DNA of 15,723 bases from Fimbriimonadales bacterium. Its GTDB lineage: Bacteria; Armatimonadota; Fimbriimonadia; Fimbriimonadales; GBS-DC. Made by a program: the position numbers and the translations under genes. The stretch is taken from the NCBI GenBank assembly GCA_026416655.1, contig JAOAES010000317.1, positions 1 through 15,723 of the forward strand, read 5' to 3'. Shown here in pieces: positions 1-6,344 of the stretch. The number at the start of each line of letters is the position of its first letter. The stretch's first letter is position 1. The notes below the pieces were generated by a model, which ran no database searches, was not told the origin of the DNA, and saw only the letters and a program-made list of their open reading frames with translations.

Positions 1-63
1 TACGCCCGCGACCAGCCCCTGCGCGATAGGGTGCGCGGGCATCCACGATTGCGCCCAGTCCAT
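1..63 (-). CDS. 5' end of an unidentified gene, cut by the window edge
   Basis: A minus-strand frame opens with ATG at 63-61, directly after the TAG stop of the Uma2 gene (66-64), and stays open to the edge. It reads MDWAQSWMPAHPIAQGLVAG. A GGGAGAG purine run lies just upstream of the ATG inside the Uma2 gene, so translational coupling is plausible. Only 21 residues are visible and no family can be assigned. The tight spacing and the ribosome site are the only support. Confidence 0.4.
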   Translation of the reverse strand, partial: MDWAQSWMPAHPIAQGLVAGV

Positions 64-633
64 CTACTCTCCCAGCAACGCCTGCAGGTTCAACTCAAAG
101 CCTTCGAGCGCTTTGGAGCGGAACACCTCGCCCGGCTCCGCTACCGTGCGAATCACATAGCCATCGGGCGTCCACTGCAACTCTTGGATCACGAGCGTCT
201 CACTATCGATGAGCCAGTACCAGGGGACTTTTGACTCATAGTAATCGCGCAGTTTCTCGACGGTGTCGCGGGTACGGGTGGAAGGCGAGACAACCTCCAC
301 CACGAGGTCGGGCGCGCCACGCACTTTGCCTTCAGGCGTGAGCAGCTCTACCTCTCGCTCACGGGAGACGAAACTGATGTCAGGGATAACGCCCTTCCCG
401 ATAGGCAAGGCGACATCGACTTCCATCAGCAACGCGCCCAGACGATGGATAAGCGTGTGGCGGCGCGCTTCATAGGCAGTTGTCAGAACGATATCCTGAT
501 GTTTTCGGGTTGGCGACGCCATCGGAATAAGCCTTCCGTGATCGAGTTCACAGCGCGGCTCCATCTCCGTCTGGAGCCACTCTTCCAGCGTCCAGTGTTC
601 CTTCGCAGGCGCAATTGGCATAGCGCGGCTCAT
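64..633 (-). CDS. Uma2 family endonuclease (DUF820)
   Basis: 189 residues, the usual Uma2 length. The family has a PD-(D/E)XK nuclease-like fold; its members are very abundant in Cyanobacteria, Chloroflexi and Armatimonadota, and their biological role is largely unknown. Visible motifs are PDISFV (residues 84-89), the core APDLVVEVVSPST (107-119) with the candidate acidic residues D109 and E113, a following lysine-rich helix, and YWLID (139-143). The N-terminal half has the typical WTLEEWL and ELDHGRLI blocks. The ATG at 633 is chosen because a TACAAT box ends 7 nt before it and there is no Shine-Dalgarno sequence. It begins 16 nt after the M1 peptidase stop. Family assignment is firm; substrate and role are unknown. 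Confidence 0.92.
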   Translation of the reverse strand: MSRAMPIAPAKEHWTLEEWLQTEMEPRCELDHGRLIPMASPTRKHQDIVLTTAYEARRHTLIHRLGALLMEVDVALPIGKGVIPDISFVSREREVELLTPEGKVRGAPDLVVEVVSPSTRTRDTVEKLRDYYESKVPWYWLIDSETLVIQELQWTPDGYVIRTVAEPGEVFRSKALEGFELNLQALLGE

Positions 634-640
634 CGTTGCA

Positions 641-646
641 ATTGTA
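641..646 (-). promoter_or_regulatory. -10 box of a probable leaderless promoter for the Uma2 gene
   Basis: TACAAT on the minus strand is followed by 7 nt and then the ATG of the Uma2 gene at 633. With a normal -10 to start-site distance, transcription would begin at or next to the A of the ATG, giving an mRNA with almost no leader. No convincing -35 box is visible. The box overlaps the 3' end of the M1 peptidase gene region. Confidence 0.45.
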
Positions 647-649
647 CCT

Positions 650-2857
650 TTAGCATCCCGCCCCGAAGTTGAACAGCACCATCAGCAGGTCGCCGTCGTC
701 CACCTGATTATCGCCGTTCACATCTTCCGCGCGTGCGCCCGTCGCGCCAAACACGAACAGCACGGCGAGCAGGTCGGCGTCGTCCACACAACCGTCGCCG
801 TTCACATCGCCGTTGGTCGCCAGCAGGCGCAGGGGCAGCACCGCTTCGCCGCCGGGCACCCCGTCGCCCGTTGGCAGCTGGTTCAGATATTCGCCGTCCA
901 GCGCTAATCCAGAGTTAGTCGCCGTTACGCTGGGGGCGATGCGCACTGTATAGGCGTCGGGCTTGAGCAGCTCCTGGAGCGTCAGACGCACGCGTCGAGC
1001 GTTGACATCGTAGGTAAAACCGAAGCTGACCGTGCCTTGACTCGCGCCCGTGAGTTGCACCTGCGAGGCACTAATCTGCACGGGCGTTTGGAAATAGAGG
1101 TCTATCTGGTTCACTGGACGGGAGACCATCCCCGGCGCAGGGTTCATCTCCACAATCACGGGCGGACCCGGTCGGTAGGTCTCCTGCGTGCTGGAGCCTT
1201 TCAGAATCCACTCGTCGGGGTCGAAGGCGAGATTAGAGACCGCACCCGACACGGGAATCACATAGTATTGCGTCTGCGCGCTGTTCCAGAGGCGCAGGTC
1301 TTGCGACTGATTGCCGATGGTCGCGCGAACCCCGATAGGCATGGTGTAAAGTCCATAGCTGCTTTGCTGAGTCTGGCGGATGGACATCAGCAGATAGTTT
1401 TTACCATTCACGGTGGCAGTCGTCCAGCCCCAGTTGTAGCTGGGCGCGCCTGTGCCGTAGACCCAAGGCTGGAAGAACCAGTCCATTCCGCCGCCCCAGA
1501 CTTCTTCGGCGACCGCCTGAAAATCGGCAGTCGTAGCGTGGCTGTAAGCATAGCGCTGGCGATAGCGGGCGAGCAGGTCGAAGAACCGCTCTGTGCCCAG
1601 CACCCAGCGTAGGCTGTGCAACACCCACGCACCTTTGCGATAGGCGAAGTTCGAGCTGAAGATGGTGTTCACACTGCTGGTATCATAGCGATAGACACTC
1701 CCGTTTAGACTGCTGGGGCGACGGTTCTGCATCGCTGTACGCAGTGCGGCGAGGTCGCTCGTGCCGTTGCGATACTCCAGCCACAACGCCTCCGAGTAGG
1801 TCGCAAAGCCCTCGTTTAGCCAGATGTCGTTCCATGTCGCGCAGGTGACCATATCCCCCCACCACTGGTGCGCCAGCTCATGCGCTGTGAGCGATTCGCC
1901 GAATCCACCCTGCCCGCTCATCGTCTGATGCTCCATTCCGCCGCTGAACTGGAACTGGTAGATGCCGTAACGCTCTTGAATGAAAGGATACACTCCGTAC
2001 AGGTCGCTGAACACGCGCAACATTGGGATACACAGCTCCCACGCTGCACGGTTAGACGCCGTGTTCGTTTCCGGATAGATGTAAAAGTCTACAGGCATCG
2101 TCTGCCCGTTGTAGGTAAATGAGCGCGACCAGCTCTGATAGTTCGTCGCTGCAAACGCCACCAGATAAGGCGCAATCGGATAGTTATGCTGATATCGATA
2201 GCGACGGCGGTTGCTCGGCAGGTCTTCGGTAGACTGCAACATCCCGTTCGCCACCGCAAACATATCGCGCGGGGTAATCAGCGTGAAAGTTAAGGTGGCT
2301 TTGTCGGTGTTCTCGTCTTTCGCGGGCCACCATGTGTAGGCGTAATACGGCTGGCTCAGCGTGGCGACAATCACTGCCCCCGACGAGCGCGTGGTGAACT
2401 CAATAGACCCGAACCCCCGCGATACAGGTACGCCCTGATAGTCCACCTGCAGCTGAAACACCTCGTTCTCGGTGTACGTGCGGTCAAACTCAGCGCGAAC
2501 AGTGGTTGTACTCTCGCGCACAAACGAAATCGGGCGTCCGTCCAGTCGCAGTCCCGTAATCAAAAAGTTATCACGCAGACGGAAACGGAAGGCGTTGAGT
2601 GTTGGCTGCGTCACCTTCACGGTCATAATACACGAGCCGATGAGCGTCTGCGTGCTGGGCACGACTTCGATAGTCAGATCGTAGTGCTGCACATCGGTCA
2701 GCTGAGGATCTTGGATCAGCGGAGGGAACGAGAACAGGTTGATTTCAGGATGCCTCGCTGCGGCGGTATGGGCGCGCCCGCACAGCGAACAGCCCTCACC
2801 GCCTGCCCAAGCGATAAACACGCTCAACAACGCGCCAAAACACAGCAGGATACGCAT
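650..2857 (-). CDS. Secreted M1 family aminopeptidase-like metalloprotease with C-terminal dockerin-type repeats
   Basis: 735 residues. An N-terminal signal peptide (about residues 1-19, MRILLCFGALLSVFIAWAGG) is followed by an M1 beta-domain. The substrate-side motif appears as GGMEH (306-310; usual form GAMEN). The zinc site is HELAH (326-330) with the third ligand E349, in the exact M1 spacing, and a likely transition-state tyrosine lies in FAYRKGAW (about Y406). The last ~50 residues form two EF-hand-like dockerin type I repeats, GDVNGDGCVDDADLL and DVNGDNQVDDGDLL, which bind calcium and in this group probably mark or anchor exported proteins. The ATG at 2857 is preferred over upstream starts because the signal peptide begins there and a TATAAT lies 6 nt upstream. 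Expected role: extracellular or surface peptide hydrolysis. Confidence 0.93.
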   Translation of the reverse strand: MRILLCFGALLSVFIAWAGGEGCSLCGRAHTAAARHPEINLFSFPPLIQDPQLTDVQHYDLTIEVVPSTQTLIGSCIMTVKVTQPTLNAFRFRLRDNFLITGLRLDGRPISFVRESTTTVRAEFDRTYTENEVFQLQVDYQGVPVSRGFGSIEFTTRSSGAVIVATLSQPYYAYTWWPAKDENTDKATLTFTLITPRDMFAVANGMLQSTEDLPSNRRRYRYQHNYPIAPYLVAFAATNYQSWSRSFTYNGQTMPVDFYIYPETNTASNRAAWELCIPMLRVFSDLYGVYPFIQERYGIYQFQFSGGMEHQTMSGQGGFGESLTAHELAHQWWGDMVTCATWNDIWLNEGFATYSEALWLEYRNGTSDLAALRTAMQNRRPSSLNGSVYRYDTSSVNTIFSSNFAYRKGAWVLHSLRWVLGTERFFDLLARYRQRYAYSHATTADFQAVAEEVWGGGMDWFFQPWVYGTGAPSYNWGWTTATVNGKNYLLMSIRQTQQSSYGLYTMPIGVRATIGNQSQDLRLWNSAQTQYYVIPVSGAVSNLAFDPDEWILKGSSTQETYRPGPPVIVEMNPAPGMVSRPVNQIDLYFQTPVQISASQVQLTGASQGTVSFGFTYDVNARRVRLTLQELLKPDAYTVRIAPSVTATNSGLALDGEYLNQLPTGDGVPGGEAVLPLRLLATNGDVNGDGCVDDADLLAVLFVFGATGARAEDVNGDNQVDDGDLLMVLFNFGAGC

Positions 2858-2863
2858 AGGTGT

Positions 2864-2869
2864 ATTATA
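2864..2869 (-). promoter_or_regulatory. -10 box (TATAAT) of a probable leaderless promoter for the M1 peptidase
   Basis: A perfect TATAAT on the minus strand lies in the 19-nt gap between the comEC stop and the peptidase ATG, with only 6 nt between the box and the ATG. This places the start site at about the first base of the coding region. There is no Shine-Dalgarno sequence. No good -35 box is visible. Confidence 0.5.
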
Positions 2870-2876
2870 CCAACAC

Positions 2877-4307
2877 TTAGTTTTCCTGCGCTTCCCCCAG
2901 CGGCGGTTCGGGCGCAAGCAGCAGCACGCCTGCGTAGAACCCGATGACCGCCCACACGGGCGCGCTCGCGTTCCGCAAGGCAGGAACCCAGTCGCCGCTG
3001 AAGGTAAGCGCAACCCACTTCTGCCACGCGCAGAGCCACTCCACAGGCAACACCCCTACGCCCTGTGAAAGCCAGAACCAGAAGCCAAACGCGAGTGTCG
3101 GATACGCCATCGGAACCGCCAGCAGGTTCGCCACAGGCGATAGAAACGACAGGTAGCCGAAATGATAGAGTTGCACCAGACTGATGCCCGCCTGCGCACA
3201 GAGCGAGACGCTGAGCAAGGGGATCACGCCTTTCTCCAAGATGCGCTGCAGTATCAGCGGGATCCCTCGCACCGCTCGGAATAACAAGGTTTTGAGGCTC
3301 CTCAACAGCCTGCCGTAAAACAGCAGAATGAACAGCACGGCGCAGAATGAGTACTGAAAGCCCACTTCGAAAATCGCGTGGGGGGCGATTAGGAGCCACA
3401 GCGCACCTACAAAGCCCAGCGCGTTCAGGCTGTCCGCTTCGCGTCCGATTAGGGGCGCGCTCAAGGCACAGCTGACCATCGTCGCCGCGCGCACAATTGA
3501 GGGGCGCAACCCCGCCAGCAACGCATAGCACCACGCTGCAAGCATCACCAGCCCCATTCGCCCGGCGAACGGCGTTGGCGTCCCCCGCAGGACCAGGTAG
3601 ACCATCTGCAACGCCATCATCACATGCAGTCCCGAAGTCGCCAGCAGGTGCCCCGTGCCCGATTTGTGGAACGCCTCACGCAGCTCGGGCGGGAAGTCGC
3701 CCGTCGCGCCAACCAGCATACCTTCCATTAGCGCGGCGTCGTCGGGCGCGAGGTGGCTTCGGAGTGTGTTTCGCAGCGACTGTCGCGCCGCCGAGAAGTA
3801 GCGTTGCCACCTGCCTGCGCCCGATTCCAGAATCGTGAACTGCCGCTCGCTGAACACTGTTGCGATATGGTACACGCGCCTGCGCTCCAGATACCGCGCC
3901 CAGTCGAAGCCCCGAAACCGCGGCGGGCGACGCCAATTCGCCTCAATCCGAAACACATCGCCGTAGTCGGGCAGGTTTTGCACATTCGGGCGGAAGTAGA
4001 CCAGCGTGTAGGTAGGCAGTTTCGGCGCTTCAAACACACACAGCAAGCGGTAGCCGCTGCGCGTCGGCTCCAGCGTCCCAACGGCGCGCAGGATTGCGGT
4101 GGACGACGGCGTCTGCACGGGCGGGCTGCGCCACAGGTCGTACCGAACTGCGCCCAGCGCCAGTCCTAACGCCAACCACGCCCAACGCGGCAGGTTCAGC
4201 GCGAGGATTACCCCTGCTAACCCCAGACCCACCGACGGCGCGACAGGCAACACAAGCCACTCCGTGAGACTAATCCCCAGCGCAACGCCCAGCGCGAGCT
4301 GCAACAT
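2877..4307 (-). CDS. comEC: ComEC/Rec2-type competence channel protein without a metallo-beta-lactamase domain
   Basis: 476 residues from the ATG at 4307. The N-terminus carries several hydrophobic segments (residues 1-55), then a soluble OB-like DUF4131 region (about 65-165). The membrane Competence domain follows with hallmark motifs GHLLATSGLHV (219-229), AGLRPSIVRA (265-274) and FQYSFCAVL (317-325), and more membrane helices to residue 465. ComEC forms the inner-membrane channel for single-stranded DNA uptake in natural transformation. Many homologues have a C-terminal beta-lactamase-like nuclease domain; here the protein stops after the membrane domain. The open frame extends further upstream, but that part runs antisense to the DciA-like gene and is rejected. 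GTG at 4325 is an alternative start. Residues 341-350 (LLFRAVRGIP) are encoded by a copy of a dispersed repeat. Confidence 0.88.
   Translation of the reverse strand: MLQLALGVALGISLTEWLVLPVAPSVGLGLAGVILALNLPRWAWLALGLALGAVRYDLWRSPPVQTPSSTAILRAVGTLEPTRSGYRLLCVFEAPKLPTYTLVYFRPNVQNLPDYGDVFRIEANWRRPPRFRGFDWARYLERRRVYHIATVFSERQFTILESGAGRWQRYFSAARQSLRNTLRSHLAPDDAALMEGMLVGATGDFPPELREAFHKSGTGHLLATSGLHVMMALQMVYLVLRGTPTPFAGRMGLVMLAAWCYALLAGLRPSIVRAATMVSCALSAPLIGREADSLNALGFVGALWLLIAPHAIFEVGFQYSFCAVLFILLFYGRLLRSLKTLLFRAVRGIPLILQRILEKGVIPLLSVSLCAQAGISLVQLYHFGYLSFLSPVANLLAVPMAYPTLAFGFWFWLSQGVGVLPVEWLCAWQKWVALTFSGDWVPALRNASAPVWAVIGFYAGVLLLAPEPPLGEAQEN
3259..3287 (-). repeat. REP-like dispersed repeat embedded in comEC
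   Basis: Read on the minus strand, this 29-nt stretch matches the repeat at 13591-13610 plus 14809-14817 (pre-insertion form) at 25 of 29 positions; it contains TATTCCGAGCGGTGCGAG. It lies inside comEC and is read through without a frameshift as LLFRAVRGIP. Either the repeat was inserted in frame or the codons converge by chance; the length of the match favours a true copy. Confidence 0.6.
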
Positions 4308-4330
4308 CGGGCGCGGACGCGCCACCTCGC

Positions 4331-4951
4331 CTATACGCCCTGCTCGCACAGGAAACAGACCGCCGAGTCGTCGCTGTGGTAGCATTCGCACACGACACAC
4401 CTCCGCCAGCCTCGCTGCGCCAGGTATTTCTGAGTGCGCAGACTGGCAATCTGCGCCCGCCGCAGCGCGCCGCGCAACACTGGATTGCTCACTCCAGCGA
4501 GGCTGGACTCCACTTGGGCAAGTTCTGCTTCGGAGAGCGTCGGCGGGGACGCCGACGCTACGAAGGGAGAGGAGCGCGTAGCGTCGGCGTCCCCGCCGAC
4601 GGGATTGCCCCTGCCCGTAGCGTCGGCGTCCCCGCCGACGACAACGCCTGTCGGCAAACTCGCCCGCACTGTAAACCGCAACTCTTTGAACCGCTCCTCG
4701 CCTGCACGCTCGTTCAGGCGTCTGAGAATCGTCCCCTTTTGAAAATTCAGCTCCTGCGCCCAGGCATGGCTTTTCACGGCGACCCACAGCGTGTCGGCGT
4801 CTACACGCACCGGGCGAGCAACCTGCGCAATCTGCTTGCCCACGATGTCGCTCCAACGCGCCAACGCTTCGTAAGTGCGGAACTGTCTGTCCAGTCCCAG
4901 CCGCTGGAGCAAGCTCTGCAGCGCATTCCCTGCCGACTGCATCTTACGCAC
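4331..4951 (-). CDS. DUF721/DciA-like protein with C-terminal zinc ribbon and repeat-derived linker
   Basis: 206 residues from GTG at 4951 (203 from the ATG at 4942, which lies one base past the recF stop and is equally likely). Residues 1-100 match the DUF721 pattern, with ALARWSDIVGKQIAQVARPV and WVAVKSHAWAQELNFQK. DciA proteins interact with the replicative helicase DnaB and are typically encoded near dnaA or recF, as here. The C-terminus has a CVVC...CFLC zinc ribbon (about residues 187-202). Between them, residues 105-139 are low-complexity sequence (VGGDADAT twice, then VASASPP) encoded by three copies of a GC-rich palindromic repeat. The start overlaps or abuts recF, indicating coupled translation. 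Confidence 0.82.
   Translation of the reverse strand: MRKMQSAGNALQSLLQRLGLDRQFRTYEALARWSDIVGKQIAQVARPVRVDADTLWVAVKSHAWAQELNFQKGTILRRLNERAGEERFKELRFTVRASLPTGVVVGGDADATGRGNPVGGDADATRSSPFVASASPPTLSEAELAQVESSLAGVSNPVLRGALRRAQIASLRTQKYLAQRGWRRCVVCECYHSDDSAVCFLCEQGV
4536..4560. repeat. Palindromic repeat copy A (inverted) inside the DciA-like gene
   Basis: The 22 bases at 4539-4560 are the exact reverse complement of copies B (4579-4600) and C (4618-4639). The unit folds on itself: CGTCGGCG and CGCCGACG pair perfectly (8 bp) around a 4-base loop. On the coding strand this copy is read as VASASPP. Confidence 0.85.
4579..4600. repeat. Palindromic repeat copy B inside the DciA-like gene
   Basis: This 22-nt unit contains TAGCGTCGGCGTCCCCGCC, has an 8-bp self-complementary stem, and is identical to copy C. 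The coding strand reads it as VGGDADA. Copies A and B lie head to head 18 bases apart, so they could also pair with each other over 22 bp. Confidence 0.85.
4618..4639. repeat. Palindromic repeat copy C inside the DciA-like gene
   Basis: Identical to copy B and in the same orientation, 17 bases further on. It encodes a second VGGDADA block. The B to C distance of 39 nt is a multiple of three, so both are read in the same frame. Confidence 0.85.
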
Positions 4952-6068
4952 GACGGCTCACCGTCCCTGATTGCACCTCGAACAGCGCGGCGTCCTGCAA
5001 AGTCGCCTCGTCGAACGCGCTAAGGTCGGTGCAGGTAATGAAAGTTTGCGTGCGCGGGGTAAGGAACTCCACCAGATGGCGTCGCCGCGCGGGGTCTAAG
5101 TCGGAGAACACATCGTCCAGCAGCACAATCGGCGGCTCGGCGCGAATCGACTCCACCAGCGACACTTCCGACAGGCGCAGGCTGAGCGCGCAGGTGCGCT
5201 GCTGCCCCTGTGAGGCATACAGGCGCGCCTCGTAGCCCTGCACTTGAATCAGAAAGTCATCGCGATGCGGTCCATACAGCGTGGTTCCCCGCCGCAGCTC
5301 CTCGCCCGCCGACTGGTGCAGCGCGCTCAGCAGCGCGTCCGACCAGTCCTCCTCTTTCTCGGGCAGCGGCTCGCGCACGGGCAAGCCGGGCAGGTATTGA
5401 AGTGTCAGCGTCTCAGCGTCGCGTGTGAGGGCGCGATGGGTGGTGTGCGCCAGCGCGTTGAGCCGCTCCAGAAACTGCCGACGGGCGTGGAACAGCCGCG
5501 CGCCGTACTTCACCAGTTGCGCGTTCCATTCAGGCAAGCTCTCTAAGCTCGCGACGCCCTCCAGGTAGCCCCGCAGCAGGTTGTTGCGTTGCTCCAGTGC
5601 GCGTTTGTAGTGCGCCAGCGAATAAAGATAGCGATTGCTCAGCCGGCTGATTTCGTTGTCCAGGAAGCGGCGTCAGTCGGCAGGCTCGCCGCTCACAATT
5701 GTAAGATCCTGCTCCGTGAAGCAGACCACGCTCAGCTTGCCCACCAGCGCGCTCTGTTTCGCGACAGGCTGCGCGTTGAGCGTGATGGTACGCTTGCCCT
5801 ACAGCGGCAGACGCATCTGCAGGTCATCGAGCAGCCCGTCGATTTCGTACTGTGCGTAGAGGCGCATCTCGGTCGCGCCCCACTGGATGAGATCCGCCTC
5901 GCGCACGGGGCGCAGAGGGCGCAACGCGCTGAGGTAGTAAATCGCTTCCAACAGGTTTGTTTTGCCCTGTGCGTTCGCCCCCAGCAGGATGTTCACCCGC
6001 GGCGAGGGCGCAAGCTCGGCGCGGGCGTAGTTGCGAAACTGCCAGAGGCGCAGGGCATGCAGTCTCAT
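4944..6068 (-). pseudogene. recF: recF with two in-frame stop codons
   Basis: One uninterrupted frame from ATG 6068 to TAA 4944-4946 gives 374 codons, normal for RecF, but codon 90 is TAG (5799-5801) and codon 132 is TGA (5673-5675). RecF is the SMC-like ATPase of the RecFOR gap-repair pathway. Its Walker A is GANAQGKTN (residues 30-38), the signature is near SQGQQRTCALSLRLSE, and Walker B is PPIVLLDDVFSDLDP. The 41 codons between the stops and those after them are still RecF-like: VGKLSVVCFTEQDLTIVSGE and then RRFLDNEISRLS, where most RecF proteins have RRRFLD. The TGA therefore replaces an arginine codon (CGA to TGA), and the TAG is one C-to-T change from CAG. There is no frameshift. A recent pseudogene, sequence errors, or readthrough remain possible. 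An intact ORF of 197 codons follows the second stop. Confidence 0.85.
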
Positions 6069-6075
6069 CGTGAGC

Positions 6076-6081
6076 AGTATA
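6076..6081 (-). promoter_or_regulatory. -10 box (TATACT) of a probable leaderless promoter for recF
   Basis: TATACT lies on the minus strand, 7 nt before the recF ATG at 6068. The geometry matches the boxes before the M1 peptidase and the first Uma2 gene. No Shine-Dalgarno sequence is present. At the usual spacing only a weak TTCGGC -35 candidate is seen. Confidence 0.45.
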
Positions 6082-6095
6082 CCTGATTCGCGCCT

Positions 6096-6163
6096 GCCGC
6101 CGAAGTTGGGCAGCCCCGTCAGCAGTTCGGCGTCATCTAAACGCCGTCGCCGTTCGCGTCGCC
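6096..6163 (-). pseudogene. Frameshifted dockerin type I repeat remnant
   Basis: On the minus strand, bases 6163-6140 read GDANGDGV and bases 6137-6096 read DDAELLTGLPNFGG in the next frame. Joined, these match the M1 peptidase dockerin repeat GDVNGDGCVDDADLL...LFNFGA. Only two bases separate the two halves where an intact repeat needs three, so one base has been lost. The remnant lies just upstream of recF with no open gene attached. It may be the lost C-terminus of an exported protein, possibly of the propeller-like gene that ends at 6345. Confidence 0.65.
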
Positions 6164-6344
6164 CGCAATTGCTTCTCAAATCAGCTGTTCCTTACACAAT
6201 CCTTGGAAAGGTACACTTCTACGGGTGACTCTGTGTGTTGGCTTATAAGTGCCGCTGTCGCCAGCCTGATGGCAACACGCAAACGATGTGCAGGCGCGCC
6301 CTGCATACGGCAACACCGCCTACAGAGCGCGCCCTACATTAACA
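6164..6344. other. Intergenic region without a confident gene
   Basis: This region separates the dockerin remnant from the end of the propeller-like gene. It holds copy 1 of a 36-nt repeat (6202-6237) and, at 6282-6338, degenerate hairpin-rich sequence: TGCAGGCGCGCCCTGCA can pair with itself, and ACAGAGCGCGCCCTACA resembles the hairpin repeats at 13421 and 15078. A short plus-strand frame from GTG 6235 (35 codons) is open, but nothing supports translation. No RNA gene is recognised. Confidence 0.5.
6202..6237 (+). repeat. 36-nt repeat, copy 1
   Basis: Matches 11561-11596 at 31 of 36 positions, with shared blocks AGGTACACT and GGGTGACTCTG. Four of the five differences are transitions. Both copies are on the plus strand. 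Copy 2 ends exactly on the GTG start codon of the AAA ATPase gene; copy 1 stands in a gene-poor gap and also ends in GTG. Confidence 0.7.

Noticed and set aside
1037..1612. Plus-strand 191-codon open frame
   Set aside because: Antisense to the peptidase and dockerin-adjacent region; no plausible protein pattern.
2858..3013. Longer start for the M1 peptidase
   Set aside because: The added 52 residues are cysteine- and arginine-rich, lie inside comEC, and would bury the signal peptide; ATG 2857 has a TATAAT just upstream.
4536..4639. CRISPR-like array
   Set aside because: Only three short copies, one inverted, with 17-18 nt spacers inside a coding region and no cas genes nearby.
4308..4856. 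Upstream extension of the comEC frame by 183 codons
   Set aside because: It overlaps the DciA-like gene in another frame, is arginine-rich and does not resemble ComEC; the membrane domain starts at the ATG 4307.
4376..5023. Plus-strand 215-codon open frame
   Set aside because: Antisense to the DciA-like gene and made long by the GC-rich repeats.
5537..5801. recF as two separate functional genes
   Set aside because: Both parts and the sequence between the stops lie in one frame and align along one RecF; there is no ribosome site before the second part.
6235..6342. Small ORF after 36-nt repeat copy 1
   Set aside because: 35 codons from GTG with no ribosome site and no recognisable features; overlaps decayed hairpin sequence.
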